NCBI GenBank assembly: GCA_963642705.1 | Contig: CAVIHU010000001.1 | Span: 237,781-301,780, forward strand | Length of the DNA stretch: 64,000 nt | DNA from: UBA11524 sp963642705 | Lineage (GTDB): Bacteria; Bacillota; Clostridia; Christensenellales; Aristaeellaceae | Direction of reading: 5' to 3' | Part shown: piece after piece, positions 43,367-52,181 of the stretch | Layout: every line of letters begins with the position of its first letter | How positions within the stretch are numbered: the stretch's first letter is position 1 | The notes under the pieces: model-generated | Told to the model about the DNA's origin: nothing | The model's input: only the letters and a program-made list of their open reading frames with translations | Database searches by the model: none | Position numbers and translations under genes: made by a program

Positions 43367-43966
43367 TTGCCATGGCTGCACCCGCGCTGCCTACAATCCC
43401 TTATGTCGTGCGGCGCTGAAAGCCTGCGACCGGCTTGGTATACACATAATGGGCGAGGCGTGGGACATGTGGGATAAGCATAAGAATCTGCATAATTACG
43501 CCAAACGTTTTCTGACAATTGGCAGAAAGATTTGGCGGACAAGGTGCGCAAGTGCTCCAATCACCCATTTATGATCCTGTATTTCATTGGCGAAGAGGTG
43601 ACCGAGTCGGCGAAACCCGAAGGTGTTGCGCTTGACGGAAACTGATGGCAAAGCCGGAAGTGAGCAGGTCTGATTTCAACAGGCCGACATCGGAAAACTG
43701 CGAGCGCATAGTGCAAGCAACCGCATCGGATTTGGCAGATAAAATATCGGATTCGGTACTATTTCTGCTGGACATTGCTGGATATAATTACGCGCAGAGC
43801 CGCAATGAACCGGATGAGTTGCGCCGTCCTGACCGCTGATTGCGGGGAGCGAAACGTATCCGCAGAAGTTGCCTTAACGCTCGCAAAAAGGCATTCAAAC
43901 GTCATGGGCGATTTCATGTGGACGACTTGTTATTATCTGGGCGAAGTCTCGTTGCCATTTACGTGA
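43367..43966 (+). pseudogene. Frameshifted relic of a GH2 beta-galactosidase-type gene
   Basis: The 690 bases between the ASRT gene and the rhamnosidase hold no intact gene but several GH2 TIM-barrel pieces in different frames. In order: RAAYNPLCRAALKACDRLGI and EAWDMW (43380-43470); then, one frame over, NWQKDLADKVRKCSNHPFMI and YFIGEEVTE (43518-43615); then LDIAGYNYAQSR (about 43770-43810); then SETYPQKLP-like and HSNVMGDFMWTTCYYLGE (about 43850-43950). The IGEE motif is the GH2 acid/base region and SETYP the nucleophile region, so the gene once encoded an active-type enzyme. Start, sugar-binding domain and C-terminus are gone. 43967-44059 shows nothing else. Confidence 0.85.
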
Positions 43967-44059
43967 CGGACACTGTTCCGACAATTCGTGCAAACGGCGA
44001 CGGCTGGACAGCTGCGGCTCTGACAGTCATATTTTCAGACTGAATTGAGGAGGATGCAC

Positions 44060-46216
44060 ATGGAAATCAGCAAAAGCACATGGATTACGACGTCCGGCAG
44101 CCTCGGCGATGTGTGCCCAGTTTTCCGCAGAACATTTGATGCTGTGGATATCATCAAGGCGGAGCTGTCTGTCACGTCACTCGGCGTCTACAAGGCAGAA
44201 ATCAACGGATCGCGCGTGGGCGATTTCATTCTTGCGCCCGGCTGGACAAGCTACACACATCGCCTTCAGGTGCAGACGTATGACGTAACCGGACTGCTGT
44301 CTGAGCATAATGATCTGTGCGTGACGATCGGTCGTGGATGGCTGCGTTCACCGATGCCGGGCTGGGGACAGTCAGAGGACGAGCGTATCCGCCATGAAAT
44401 GCCATGCGGCCTTCTTGCTCTGTTGAAGCTGACTTTTTCTGACGGACATACGGAAGAAATCCGCACGGACGAAAGCTGGCAGTGGGGTGAAAGTGCCGTC
44501 CGCTTCAGCGAAATTTATGACGGCGAGCGTTATGATGCGCGGTTTGTCACAGCGAATTGGCAGAGCGTGTCCGCGTTTGACTGGCCAAAGGACATCCTGA
44601 TTGCACAGGAAGGTGAAATCGTCCGCGAAACGGAGCAGCTGCAGGCACAGCGCATCTTCTATACGCCGAAAGGCGAATGTATCGTCGACTTCGGGCAGGA
44701 GGTCACCGGCTATGTGTCTTTCACTGTGGATGCGAAGGAAGGCGACATTGTTCACTACGACCATGCTGAGGTCATGGATGCGGACGGCAATTTCTACAAC
44801 GAAAACTACCGCGCAGCAAAGGCGGAGGTTCGGTATATCTGCCGCGATGGTGTGCAAAGCTGGAAACCGAGCCTGACGTTCTTTGGCTTCCGGTATATCC
44901 GTTTGTTGGACTGGCCCGGCAATGTTAAACCCACCTGCTTTACGGCAATTGTGGTGCATTCCGACATGAAGCGTACAGGGTATCTTGAGTCGGGCAATCC
45001 GGAACTGAACCAGTTGTTCAGCAACATCGTCTGGGGTCAGCGCGGAAATTTCCTTGATGTACCGACGGACTGCCCGCAGCGTGACGAACGCCTCGGTTGG
45101 ACAGGCGATGCGCAGGTGTTCTGCAAGACGGCAAGCTACCTGTTCGATGTGGAGCGCTTCTTCCGGAAGTGGCTGCATGATTTAGCGGCTGACCAGCGTG
45201 CAAGCGGCGAGGTCGGGCAGGTCATTCCGGATTATCTGCCGAACGGCGACGGCAGCTCCGCATGGGGTGATGCGGCGACCATCTGTCCGTGGCAGATTTA
45301 TCAGACTTACGGAAATGTGCAGGTGCTTGCAGAGCAGTTCGAAAGCATGCGGAGGTGGGTAGACTACATCACCGCCTCGACCGGCACGCCCGGTCTGTGG
45401 ACGAATCACTTCCATTTCGGCGACTGGCTCGGGCTTGATGCGCCGAGCGGCAGCTACAAGGGTTCATCCCGCGAGGAGCTGATTGCGACGGCGTTCTATG
45501 CGCATTCCGCAGAGCTGGTTGTGAAGGCTGGCAGGCTGCTGAGCAAGGATGTCAGTGCCTATGAGCAGTTGCACAAGCAGATTGTAGCCTCCTTCCGTGC
45601 TGCTTATCCGATCTACGAAACGCAGACGGAGCTTGTGCTGGCGGTGCATTTCGGTCTGGCGGAAAAACCGCAGGAAACAGCTGATGCGCTGGCGGACATG
45701 GTGCGTAGGGACGGCACGCAGCTCCGCACAGGCTTTGTCGGCACGCCTTATCTGCTGCACGTGCTGAGTAGCTACGGTCATGCGGACGTAGCATGGGATT
45801 TGCTGCTCCGCCGACAGTATCCGGGCTGGCTGTATCCGGTGACGAAGGGTGCAACCACCATCTGGGAGCACTGGGACGGCATCCGCGAAGATGGCAGCTT
45901 CTGGTCAAAGGACATGAATTCCTTCAACCATTACGCCTATGGAGCAGTCGCGGACTGGGTGTTCGAGCAGGCGGCTGGCATCCGTCATGCAGAGGACGCG
46001 GCAGGTTTCTCCTCACTGATTTACGAGCCGCATCCTGACCCGCGCATCGGCTGGCTTAACGCCGAGCTGAACACGCGCCACGGTCTGGCAAAAGCCTCCT
46101 GGCACTATGAAGGCGAACACATCCGTTACGAGCTGGAAACGCCGGTCGATGTGAATGTACGCATCGCCGGACATGAGCAAAAACTTCCCAAAGGACATTA
46201 TACTTTCTGGGGCTGA
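44060..46216 (+). CDS. Alpha-L-rhamnosidase-type glycosidase (GH78)
   Basis: A 718-residue cytoplasmic enzyme (no signal peptide). N-terminal beta-domains (about 1-290) carry the Bac_rhamnosid_N pattern with FILAPGWTSYTHRLQVQTYD near 60. The (alpha/alpha)6 barrel (about 300-650) has the GH78 hallmark FLDVPTDCPQRDERLGWTGD near 330 with the catalytic acid. The likely base lies in TTIWEHWDG near 605, and a short C-terminal beta-domain follows. It is shorter than many GH78 enzymes (900 or more) but looks complete. I start at 44060, where AGGAGG lies six bases upstream; ATG 44054 is too close. Followed by a strong terminator, so it ends the operon. Confidence 0.9.
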   Translation: MEISKSTWITTSGSLGDVCPVFRRTFDAVDIIKAELSVTSLGVYKAEINGSRVGDFILAPGWTSYTHRLQVQTYDVTGLLSEHNDLCVTIGRGWLRSPMPGWGQSEDERIRHEMPCGLLALLKLTFSDGHTEEIRTDESWQWGESAVRFSEIYDGERYDARFVTANWQSVSAFDWPKDILIAQEGEIVRETEQLQAQRIFYTPKGECIVDFGQEVTGYVSFTVDAKEGDIVHYDHAEVMDADGNFYNENYRAAKAEVRYICRDGVQSWKPSLTFFGFRYIRLLDWPGNVKPTCFTAIVVHSDMKRTGYLESGNPELNQLFSNIVWGQRGNFLDVPTDCPQRDERLGWTGDAQVFCKTASYLFDVERFFRKWLHDLAADQRASGEVGQVIPDYLPNGDGSSAWGDAATICPWQIYQTYGNVQVLAEQFESMRRWVDYITASTGTPGLWTNHFHFGDWLGLDAPSGSYKGSSREELIATAFYAHSAELVVKAGRLLSKDVSAYEQLHKQIVASFRAAYPIYETQTELVLAVHFGLAEKPQETADALADMVRRDGTQLRTGFVGTPYLLHVLSSYGHADVAWDLLLRRQYPGWLYPVTKGATTIWEHWDGIREDGSFWSKDMNSFNHYAYGAVADWVFEQAAGIRHAEDAAGFSSLIYEPHPDPRIGWLNAELNTRHGLAKASWHYEGEHIRYELETPVDVNVRIAGHEQKLPKGHYTFWG

Positions 46217-46223
46217 TTTCCTG

Positions 46224-46258
46224 AATGCCTGACCTGTGATATGGTCAGGCATTTTGTT
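46224..46258 (+). terminator. Intrinsic terminator at the end of the glycan operon
   Basis: AATGCCTGACC (46224-46234) and GGTCAGGCATT (46243-46253) form an 11-base-pair stem with an eight-base loop, followed by TTGTTG. Confidence 0.85.
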
Positions 46259-46396
46259 GCTTTAAGCTCTTTCATTATAGGCTGCTTCTTCGTCAGCGTT
46301 TACGCTTTATTCGTCATGCTTTTCAAAGTGGAATGCACAAAGGGTTGTTATCAGTGATCAAAAATGACCCCACACACCCCTTGAAGGCAGCTGCGT

Positions 46397-47734
46397 TTAC
46401 AAGCTTCCTGAGTTTCTTTCAATTGCTGGTTCAAATTCCCTCTTATCGTAGACGTTGATATCTTCTCCCAACTGTACTTCGATCAGTTTCAATTCCGTCT
46501 CAGCCATGACAGTATGACGGCAGCCTGCAGACATGGTAATCACATCTCCTGCTTTGACTTTTCGTTCCATATCATCCACAATAGCCTTTCCCTCGCCGGA
46601 AATCACAACCCAAACCTCATTTCGATGGTTGTGACTATGATAGCTCATGCTTTTCCCTGGATTCAAGGTTGCCTTGATTGTCATAGAGGATTTCTCAACA
46701 TCCACAACTTTTAAATCACCCCAAGATTTTTCGGCAACCATCACCTGATTCTCAAAAGAATCTACAAACGGCTTAATTCTGCTGCTTGACTCTTTATCGC
46801 TGACAAGAATTCCATCTGGTGATGCGGAAATAACGACATCATGCAAGCCTAATGCCAAAATGGGGACGTCCAGTTCATTCACAATGTGAACGTCTGTGCA
46901 TGTTTCATCCATCACGCCTCGCCCAACAATCGGCTCATTCATTGCCTCGGTTAGCGTATTCCAAGTGCCAAGATCCTTCCACATACCGGAAAAACGGACG
47001 ACCTGAATCTTTTTTTCATGCTCTGCAACGGCATAGTCGAACGAGATTTTCTTAAGGGTGTCATACTTTTTAAGCAAATCCTGATAATTGGCAAAATCCG
47101 TCAGTTCATGTGCTTTGTCCAGCATATAACCCAGTTTGAATGCGAACACGCCGCTGTTCCAAAGTGCCCCCTGCGCAATATACTGCTCTGCTATATCCTT
47201 TATCGGTTTTTCCTTGAAGGTTTTGACCGCAGCCACATGTTCGGTGCTTTCCGGAAGAATGTAACCATATTTTTCACTGGGATACGTCGGTTCGATGCCC
47301 ATCAGTACAAGGTTTGCTTCACCCTTATCGACCTGTTCTGACAGCTCTTTCAGCGCCTCAAAGTAGCTTTCATCCACATAAGGATCTACCGGACAGACAA
47401 TAACCGTTTCGTGCGCATTAATATGCATTACATCCGTCAAATAGGAAGCTGCCAGTGCAATGGCCGGAAAAGTATCACGGCGGCAAGGCTCCACACAGAT
47501 GCAAACATTCTCGCCCAATTGGTTGTGAATTGCAGAAACCTGCGTTTTGCTGGTCGCAATCGTCACGTTTGCATCTGCATCTGCCTTCCTTATCTGACGG
47601 CAAACGCGCTGTACCATCGATTCGCAGCTGCCATCTTCTTTTTTGAAAATTTTGATAAACTGTTTCGAGCGGATATCATTAGACAACGGCCAGAGCCGCT
47701 TGCCTGATCCGCCAGACAAAAGAATGATGTTCAT
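46397..47734 (-). CDS. Mannose-1-phosphate guanylyltransferase with cupin domain (ManC-like)
   Basis: A 445-residue protein that makes GDP-mannose from mannose 1-phosphate and GTP. The N-terminal nucleotidyltransferase begins MNIILLSGGSGKRLWPLSN, with the sugar-phosphate loop FKEKPIKDIAEQYI near residue 170. The C-terminal cupin (about 345-440) has the metal-binding YHSHNHRNEVWVV block of type II mannose-6-phosphate isomerase fusions, so it could be bifunctional. I start at 47734, where AAAGG is eight bases upstream; ATG 47740 is too close. Part of the surface-polysaccharide locus, 21 bases after the GT4 gene. It could also use mannose 1-phosphate from the GH130 reaction (inference). Confidence 0.9.
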   Translation of the reverse strand: MNIILLSGGSGKRLWPLSNDIRSKQFIKIFKKEDGSCESMVQRVCRQIRKADADANVTIATSKTQVSAIHNQLGENVCICVEPCRRDTFPAIALAASYLTDVMHINAHETVIVCPVDPYVDESYFEALKELSEQVDKGEANLVLMGIEPTYPSEKYGYILPESTEHVAAVKTFKEKPIKDIAEQYIAQGALWNSGVFAFKLGYMLDKAHELTDFANYQDLLKKYDTLKKISFDYAVAEHEKKIQVVRFSGMWKDLGTWNTLTEAMNEPIVGRGVMDETCTDVHIVNELDVPILALGLHDVVISASPDGILVSDKESSSRIKPFVDSFENQVMVAEKSWGDLKVVDVEKSSMTIKATLNPGKSMSYHSHNHRNEVWVVISGEGKAIVDDMERKVKAGDVITMSAGCRHTVMAETELKLIEVQLGEDINVYDKREFEPAIERNSGSL

Positions 47735-47755
47735 AGACATAGCCTTTCTCAACCA

Positions 47756-48826
47756 TTAAGAAATCAGCTTTATAAAGCGATCAACTGCACCGTCTGCTGA
47801 ATACTTCTTCAATCCATATTCATAGGCTTTCCGCGACATAGCTCTGTACTCAGATTCAGTCATGCGCATTGCTTCTTTAAGTTTCTCCGCAAACAGCGCA
47901 TTATTGCCTTCCGGTATCAGGTAACCGCTGACTCCTTCGCTAATCTGTTCAGCAATTGCGCCCACGTTAAAAGCAATGCACGGACGCCCATACCGATAGC
48001 CGTCAATGATTACGCCAGATTGTGTAGCAGAATTATAGGGAAGCACAATCCAATCAGCCTGAATGAATGCCTCTGCCATTTCTTTATCTGTAACGTACAC
48101 ATTATTCATCGTGACATTAGACAGTTTTTTTAATTGATCCACCAAATCTTTCATTTGCGGATCTACACAGCCTACAACATCAAACTTGATTTCAGGACAT
48201 TTCTGGGCAATTATTAGCAGATTATTTACTCCTTTATACGGATTCATCCGACCGAAAAACAATACTCTTTTTGAATAGCGCGGTTCTGTATACGTTGGAA
48301 ATCGACGCCACATGTCAATAGAACGAACTCGCTCCTGTGGCACACCATATTTTTTCGTAACCTTCAAAACATACTTCTGATTGCACAAGACTATGTAATC
48401 TGCCATCCTGCAGACTGCTTTATTCATCAAGTGAACGTTTTTCTCTTGTTTGTCCCCTTGATGTGGAATAAGATCATGAATCATCTGGAAAATGATCGTG
48501 TTCTTGTGGCAGAGCAACATAATTGCAAGATTCCAAACATGCAGCGTTTCAAAGAAAATCACGTCAAAATCATGTTCATTTATCCAGGTAATGATCTTGC
48601 GTAATTCCTTAAAATCAAAAGTCTTCTTTTCAATACCCGGTCTCTTGGGACAGTCAACTAAATATGTATTGGGGGTATCGATCACCGGCATCTTGGGATG
48701 ATTGGTTCCCATAAGCCAAATATCGAAATCGTTCCTTCTTTGCGCATACACACTTTCAAACATGCCAAAGCATATGTCCTGATGATCCGGATTATCAGAG
48801 AATGTTACCAGAAGCACTTTTTTCAC
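47756..48826 (-). CDS. GT4-family glycosyltransferase
   Basis: A 356-residue GT-B glycosyltransferase. The acceptor half begins KKVLLVTFSDNPDHQD. The donor half holds VLFFGRMNPYKGVNNLLII near residue 185 and the GT4 E-x7-E region near SQISEGVSGYLIPEGNN (around 285). No membrane helices; a peripheral cytoplasmic enzyme. Start is GTG at 48826 with GGGAG upstream. It is first in a two-gene operon with manC, so GDP-mannose is a plausible donor. Codon usage appears more AT-rich than in the purine region, as is common for surface polysaccharide genes. Confidence 0.88.
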   Translation of the reverse strand: MKKVLLVTFSDNPDHQDICFGMFESVYAQRRNDFDIWLMGTNHPKMPVIDTPNTYLVDCPKRPGIEKKTFDFKELRKIITWINEHDFDVIFFETLHVWNLAIMLLCHKNTIIFQMIHDLIPHQGDKQEKNVHLMNKAVCRMADYIVLCNQKYVLKVTKKYGVPQERVRSIDMWRRFPTYTEPRYSKRVLFFGRMNPYKGVNNLLIIAQKCPEIKFDVVGCVDPQMKDLVDQLKKLSNVTMNNVYVTDKEMAEAFIQADWIVLPYNSATQSGVIIDGYRYGRPCIAFNVGAIAEQISEGVSGYLIPEGNNALFAEKLKEAMRMTESEYRAMSRKAYEYGLKKYSADGAVDRFIKLIS

Positions 48827-48998
48827 TCAAAAATCCACTCCCGAGAGCTTATCATTGCCATCATCCAGAAAGCAGCCCCGAGACATCGCCATATTGCGCG
48901 ATGCTGACATAAGCCTTCTGAGGAATCACGTTTCATTGCTTGGTGTTTACTGCATGGAAACAGAAAATGTTCACAAAAGCAGCGCTCCACCTGCGTTT

Positions 48999-49027
48999 AT
49001 TCTATCATAAATATCCTGTGCTTTCAA
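48999..49027 (-). promoter_or_regulatory. Promoter for the GT4-manC operon
   Basis: On the minus strand TTGAAA (49022-49027), 17 bases and TAGAAT (48999-49004) form a sigma-A promoter, leaving a leader of about 165 bases before the GT4 start codon. Confidence 0.65.
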
Positions 49028-49244
49028 TGGTATTTTGAGTTAAGGCAATCAAGTTTGATACAGTAGGGGCAATCGATTTCAAAATCGACAACAGCACCTT
49101 ATGTGTTTCCTGTTGCATCATAGAAGCCCCCGTTTGAAGACGGATTCGTCTCGCCGCTTGTGTTCCGCTATCATGTTTCATTTTTTTCTATAATCTCATT
49201 AAGCAGCAGGGCGTTTTCGGTCCGATCACACTGCCGGAAAAACG

Positions 49245-49273
49245 TTGCAAATGTCTACTGCGTATGATATAAT
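49245..49273 (+). promoter_or_regulatory. Promoter for the polysaccharide ABC exporter
   Basis: TTGCAA (49245-49250), a 17-base spacer and TATAAT (49268-49273) form a good sigma-A promoter about 80 bases upstream of the Wzm-like gene. Confidence 0.7.
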
Positions 49274-49357
49274 GAACCCCGTTATGGTATTGGAAGCAGG
49301 CTTTTACTCGCAGTGAGCCGTTTTACATACCGCTAAGTAATAAAGTGAGGTTTCGCC

Positions 49358-50818
49358 ATGGCAGAAGAAAACGCAGCGACAAGCGTACGGACGATGAAAC
49401 GCTTCGCTCTTATCAGTCTCGGCGCACTGGTTGTTCTATTCGGTCTGATTTATTTTATTGTTGCGCAAAGCTGGTCTATTGTCGCTACCACAACGAGTAA
49501 CACTTCCCTACAATGTGTTCTTGCAAACCTGACTGACGGCACCATTGTGGAGCAGCAAATAAGCAAAAACGGCACCCAGCTTTCCGAATTGACGCTGTAT
49601 CCCAGTATTCCGCAGATAATGCAAGGCACGCTGACGCTGGATGTGCTTGACGGGAATCAGGTTGTCGCCTCCAGTGCCTTCGTACTTGATTCGCTGAAAA
49701 ACATGGAGGGCTTCACAGCCTCCTTCGGCAATATTGACGTTGGGGACACAGGCGATCTTGTCGTGCGTATTACGGTTTCACGGACGGAGAATGACAATTT
49801 TTTCTCACTGTACTACTGGAATACCATTGACACCGGGCGCTATCAGGTTGCTGCATCCGGTCTTGACCAGCTAACCGTGAACGGCGTGAAGGTGGAAGGC
49901 CGCTTGTCGAGCACACTTTCGATGATGCGTCCCACGAATGCCCTGACGTTTTATCTGATTGCGGCGGCAGCGGTGGTCATCCTCTATATCGTACTGATGG
50001 CATGGACGCTGCGCTGCTGCAAGGCTGGCAGGCAAAACTTCGTGCTGGTGCTCTACGAGGAGTGCAAGCGCTATCGCTACCTGATTGAGCGTCTCGTTTC
50101 CCGCGACTTCAATACGAAGTATCGTCAGTCCATCCTCGGCGTGCTGTGGAGCTTCCTCAATCCCCTGCTGACCATGCTGGTATACTACATCGTATTCTCT
50201 ACCATCTTTAAGAGCGATATTCCAAATTTTCCCGTTTATCTGCTGACCGGCATTGTGATGTTCAACTTCTTCAGCGAGGCATCCAGCATGTGTCTGGAAT
50301 CCATCACCTGCAACGCATCTTTAATCACAAAGGTGTATGTACCAAAGTATATTTATCCACTCAGCCGCGTCATGTCCTCGCTGGTCAATCTGGTCATCTC
50401 CCTGATTCCCCTGCTGATTGTGACGCTGATTACCGGCGTACAGTTGAATGGGTCACTTCTGCTGCTGCCGATCCCGATCATCTGCGAGGCGGTCTTCTCC
50501 CTAGGCATGGGCATGATTCTCGCCACGAGTAACGTGTTCTTCCGCGATACCAAATTCCTGTGGAGCGTCCTCATCATGATGTGGAATTTCCTCACCCCCG
50601 TCTTTTATCCGGAATCCATCATTCCTTCGCAGTTGACGACGCTCTACCACATGAATCCCCTGTATCAGTTCGTCTACTTCGTCCGCTGCATTCTGCTCGA
50701 CAGCGTCACGCCGCAGCCCATCACCTATGTCTACTGCATCGCTTGTGCAGTGATTCCGCTGATGCTTGGGTTATATGTGTTCCGCAAATATCAGAACCGC
50801 TTCGTGCTGTACCTGTGA
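49358..50818 (+). CDS. Wzm/TagG-type polysaccharide ABC permease with extra N-domain
   Basis: A 486-residue permease. The C-terminal 260 residues are an ABC-2 polysaccharide exporter domain with about six helices and the conserved YRQSILGVLWSFLNPLLTML block near residue 255. About 220 extra residues precede it: a transmembrane helix (about 15-36), a beta-rich extracytoplasmic domain (about 40-195) and a second helix (about 196-217) leading to the amphipathic stretch of the permease. Standard Wzm/TagG proteins are about 260 residues, so this is a fusion. The extra domain may bind the glycan on its way out, a job done in some systems by the Wzt C-terminal domain, which is missing here. AGTGAGG lies upstream of the ATG. 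Confidence 0.85.
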   Translation: MAEENAATSVRTMKRFALISLGALVVLFGLIYFIVAQSWSIVATTTSNTSLQCVLANLTDGTIVEQQISKNGTQLSELTLYPSIPQIMQGTLTLDVLDGNQVVASSAFVLDSLKNMEGFTASFGNIDVGDTGDLVVRITVSRTENDNFFSLYYWNTIDTGRYQVAASGLDQLTVNGVKVEGRLSSTLSMMRPTNALTFYLIAAAAVVILYIVLMAWTLRCCKAGRQNFVLVLYEECKRYRYLIERLVSRDFNTKYRQSILGVLWSFLNPLLTMLVYYIVFSTIFKSDIPNFPVYLLTGIVMFNFFSEASSMCLESITCNASLITKVYVPKYIYPLSRVMSSLVNLVISLIPLLIVTLITGVQLNGSLLLLPIPIICEAVFSLGMGMILATSNVFFRDTKFLWSVLIMMWNFLTPVFYPESIIPSQLTTLYHMNPLYQFVYFVRCILLDSVTPQPITYVYCIACAVIPLMLGLYVFRKYQNRFVLYL

Positions 50819-50830
50819 GGTAAAATAACG

Positions 50831-51562
50831 ATGAGTGACATCATGATTTCCGTCAAGGATGTAGGCGTTTGCTTCCGAATGGATGCGAACCGCACCACGA
50901 ACCTGAAGGAATGGGCAGTCCGCGCACTGAAGCGGCAGAATAAGGTCGAAAATTTCTGGGCGCTTCGCAATGTGAGCTTTGACGTCTGCAAGGGCGAGGT
51001 ACTCGGGCTGATTGGCCGCAACGGTGCCGGCAAAAGCACCCTGCTCAAGGTAATTTCCGGTATCATCAAGCCGCAGGAAGGCAACGTCATACGTGGCGCA
51101 CGCGTTGTTCCAATGCTGGAGCTCGGCAGCGGCTTTGATATGGAGCTGACAGGCACAGAAAACATCTTCCTTAATGGAGCGATTCTCGGTTACACCAAGC
51201 ATTTTCTGGAAGAGAAATATGACAGCATTGTCGAATACTCCGAGCTTGGCGAATTCATCAACATGCCGTTGAAGACATATTCCTCCGGCATGCTGGCCCG
51301 GCTGGCATTCTCCGTAGCAACAATGGTGAAGCCCGATGTGCTGATTGTGGACGAAATCCTCGCCGTCGGCGACGAGCACTTCCAGAAGAAGAGTCACGAG
51401 CGCATGATGGAGCTGATGAGCGGCGGCACGACTGTGTTGTTTGTCAGCCACAACATTTCACAGATTCGCAAAATGTGCCAGCACGTTGTGTGGATCGACC
51501 ACGGTCATGTGAAAATGATGGGCGAGGCTGCAGACGTCTGCGACCAGTATGCAAGAGAGTAA
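50831..51562 (+). CDS. Wzt/TagH-type polysaccharide exporter ATPase
   Basis: A 243-residue ABC ATPase with Walker A GRNGAGKST near residue 62, the signature YSSGMLARL near 155 and Walker B VLIVDEIL near 175, plus the H-loop SHNIS. The insert GFDMELTGTENIFLNGAILG is typical of the Wzt/TagH exporters. It lacks the C-terminal carbohydrate-binding domain of longer Wzt proteins. It follows the permease by 12 bases and forms the exporter with it. Confidence 0.93.
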   Translation: MSDIMISVKDVGVCFRMDANRTTNLKEWAVRALKRQNKVENFWALRNVSFDVCKGEVLGLIGRNGAGKSTLLKVISGIIKPQEGNVIRGARVVPMLELGSGFDMELTGTENIFLNGAILGYTKHFLEEKYDSIVEYSELGEFINMPLKTYSSGMLARLAFSVATMVKPDVLIVDEILAVGDEHFQKKSHERMMELMSGGTTVLFVSHNISQIRKMCQHVVWIDHGHVKMMGEAADVCDQYARE

Positions 51563-51577
51563 AAAGCAACGAGGACT

Positions 51578-51612
51578 GAGCCGCTCCCTGTCCACTTGAC
51601 AGAGAGCGGCTC
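51578..51612 (+). terminator. Probable terminator after the polysaccharide exporter genes
   Basis: GAGCCGCTC (51578-51586) and GAGCGGCTC (51604-51612) form a nine-base-pair stem, followed by TCTCTGTG, a poor U tract. Its place 15 bases after the ATPase stop supports a terminator. Confidence 0.5.
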
Positions 51613-51929
51613 TCTCTGTGCTGTGATGCCTTAGTTCTCTGATCCGCTTAGAGCCGATTTCTGTTTCCGAATGAGGATGTGCAGAGCGGAGTTCAGCGAT
51701 TTATATTCCACAGATACGACGGCCAATCCCAAAAATCACCTGCAATCAATGGGGTTCGGGCGATTATTATAACCCTGTTATAACCCCATTGCCTTTTGAA
51801 ATGGCGTGAAAACAGGCGAAAGTGCGGTTTGGGGTGGGAAAATAGTCAAGGGGCTGGAAAAGCTTGCATCTGTGCCAATCGCAAAAAAGTGCAGCATGAT
51901 GCAAACAGACCATAAAAGCTATAATTCGT

Positions 51930-51966
51930 CTAAAAACAAAAATAGAAGCGATTTTGCAATCGCTTC
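51930..51966 (-). terminator. Intrinsic terminator attached to a tRNA 3' fragment
   Basis: GAAGCGATT (51945-51953) and AATCGCTTC (51958-51966) form a nine-base-pair stem with a four-base loop. On the minus strand it is followed by TATTTTTGTTTTTAG. It lies a few bases downstream of the tRNA-like 3' end, as expected for a tRNA gene terminator. Confidence 0.65.
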
Positions 51967-51969
51967 GAG

Positions 51970-52006
51970 TCTGGGTGAGAAGATTCGAACTTCCGGCCTC
52001 TTGACC
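51970..52006 (-). pseudogene. Orphan 3' portion of a tRNA gene (possible att site)
   Basis: On the minus strand the segment reads TCAAGAGGCC, then a T-arm GGAAG-TTCGAAT-CTTCT, then a 3' acceptor strand CACCCAG. The T-stem is five paired bases and the loop carries the TTCRANT consensus. No anticodon loop or 5' half precedes it: the sequence just upstream is GGGGGG without the required U33 pattern. A tRNA 3' end with its own terminator but no 5' half is what site-specific integration leaves at one end of an element. tRNA identity cannot be set. Confidence 0.5.
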
Positions 52007-52181
52007 CCCCATAAAAAGTACCAGGTGAGCCGCAAAGTCTTGCAATATAAAGGATTGAGGCACTTTGAAGTTGCACCTATACCCCTTTTCTACCCCCGTC
52101 ATCATGAAATAGCAATTGAAATCTCCGTCCTGTGTGTGCTGATCAATGATCAGACAGTATCGAAAGCATAGGAGATTTTTT

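Larger units (their letters stand above)
48827..49357. other. Divergent control region between polysaccharide operons
   Basis: This 531-base gap holds no credible gene. It contains a leftward promoter (48999-49027) and a rightward promoter (49245-49273), long 5' UTRs on both sides, and a 16-base inverted repeat TCGATTTCAAAATCGA (49073-49088) midway between them. CATCGC/GCGATG near 48887-48906 could form a hairpin in the leftward leader. Confidence 0.6.
51563..52181. other. Gene-poor accessory junction
   Basis: This 619-base stretch has no convincing gene. It contains a hairpin after the exporter (51578-51612), a repeated-looking GGGGTTATAACAGGG-type segment near 51765-51790 (minus strand), an orphan tRNA 3' end with its terminator (51930-52006), and a segment with ACCCC runs near 52078-52100. 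The mixture looks like the edge of past mobile-element insertions next to tnpV. Confidence 0.5.
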
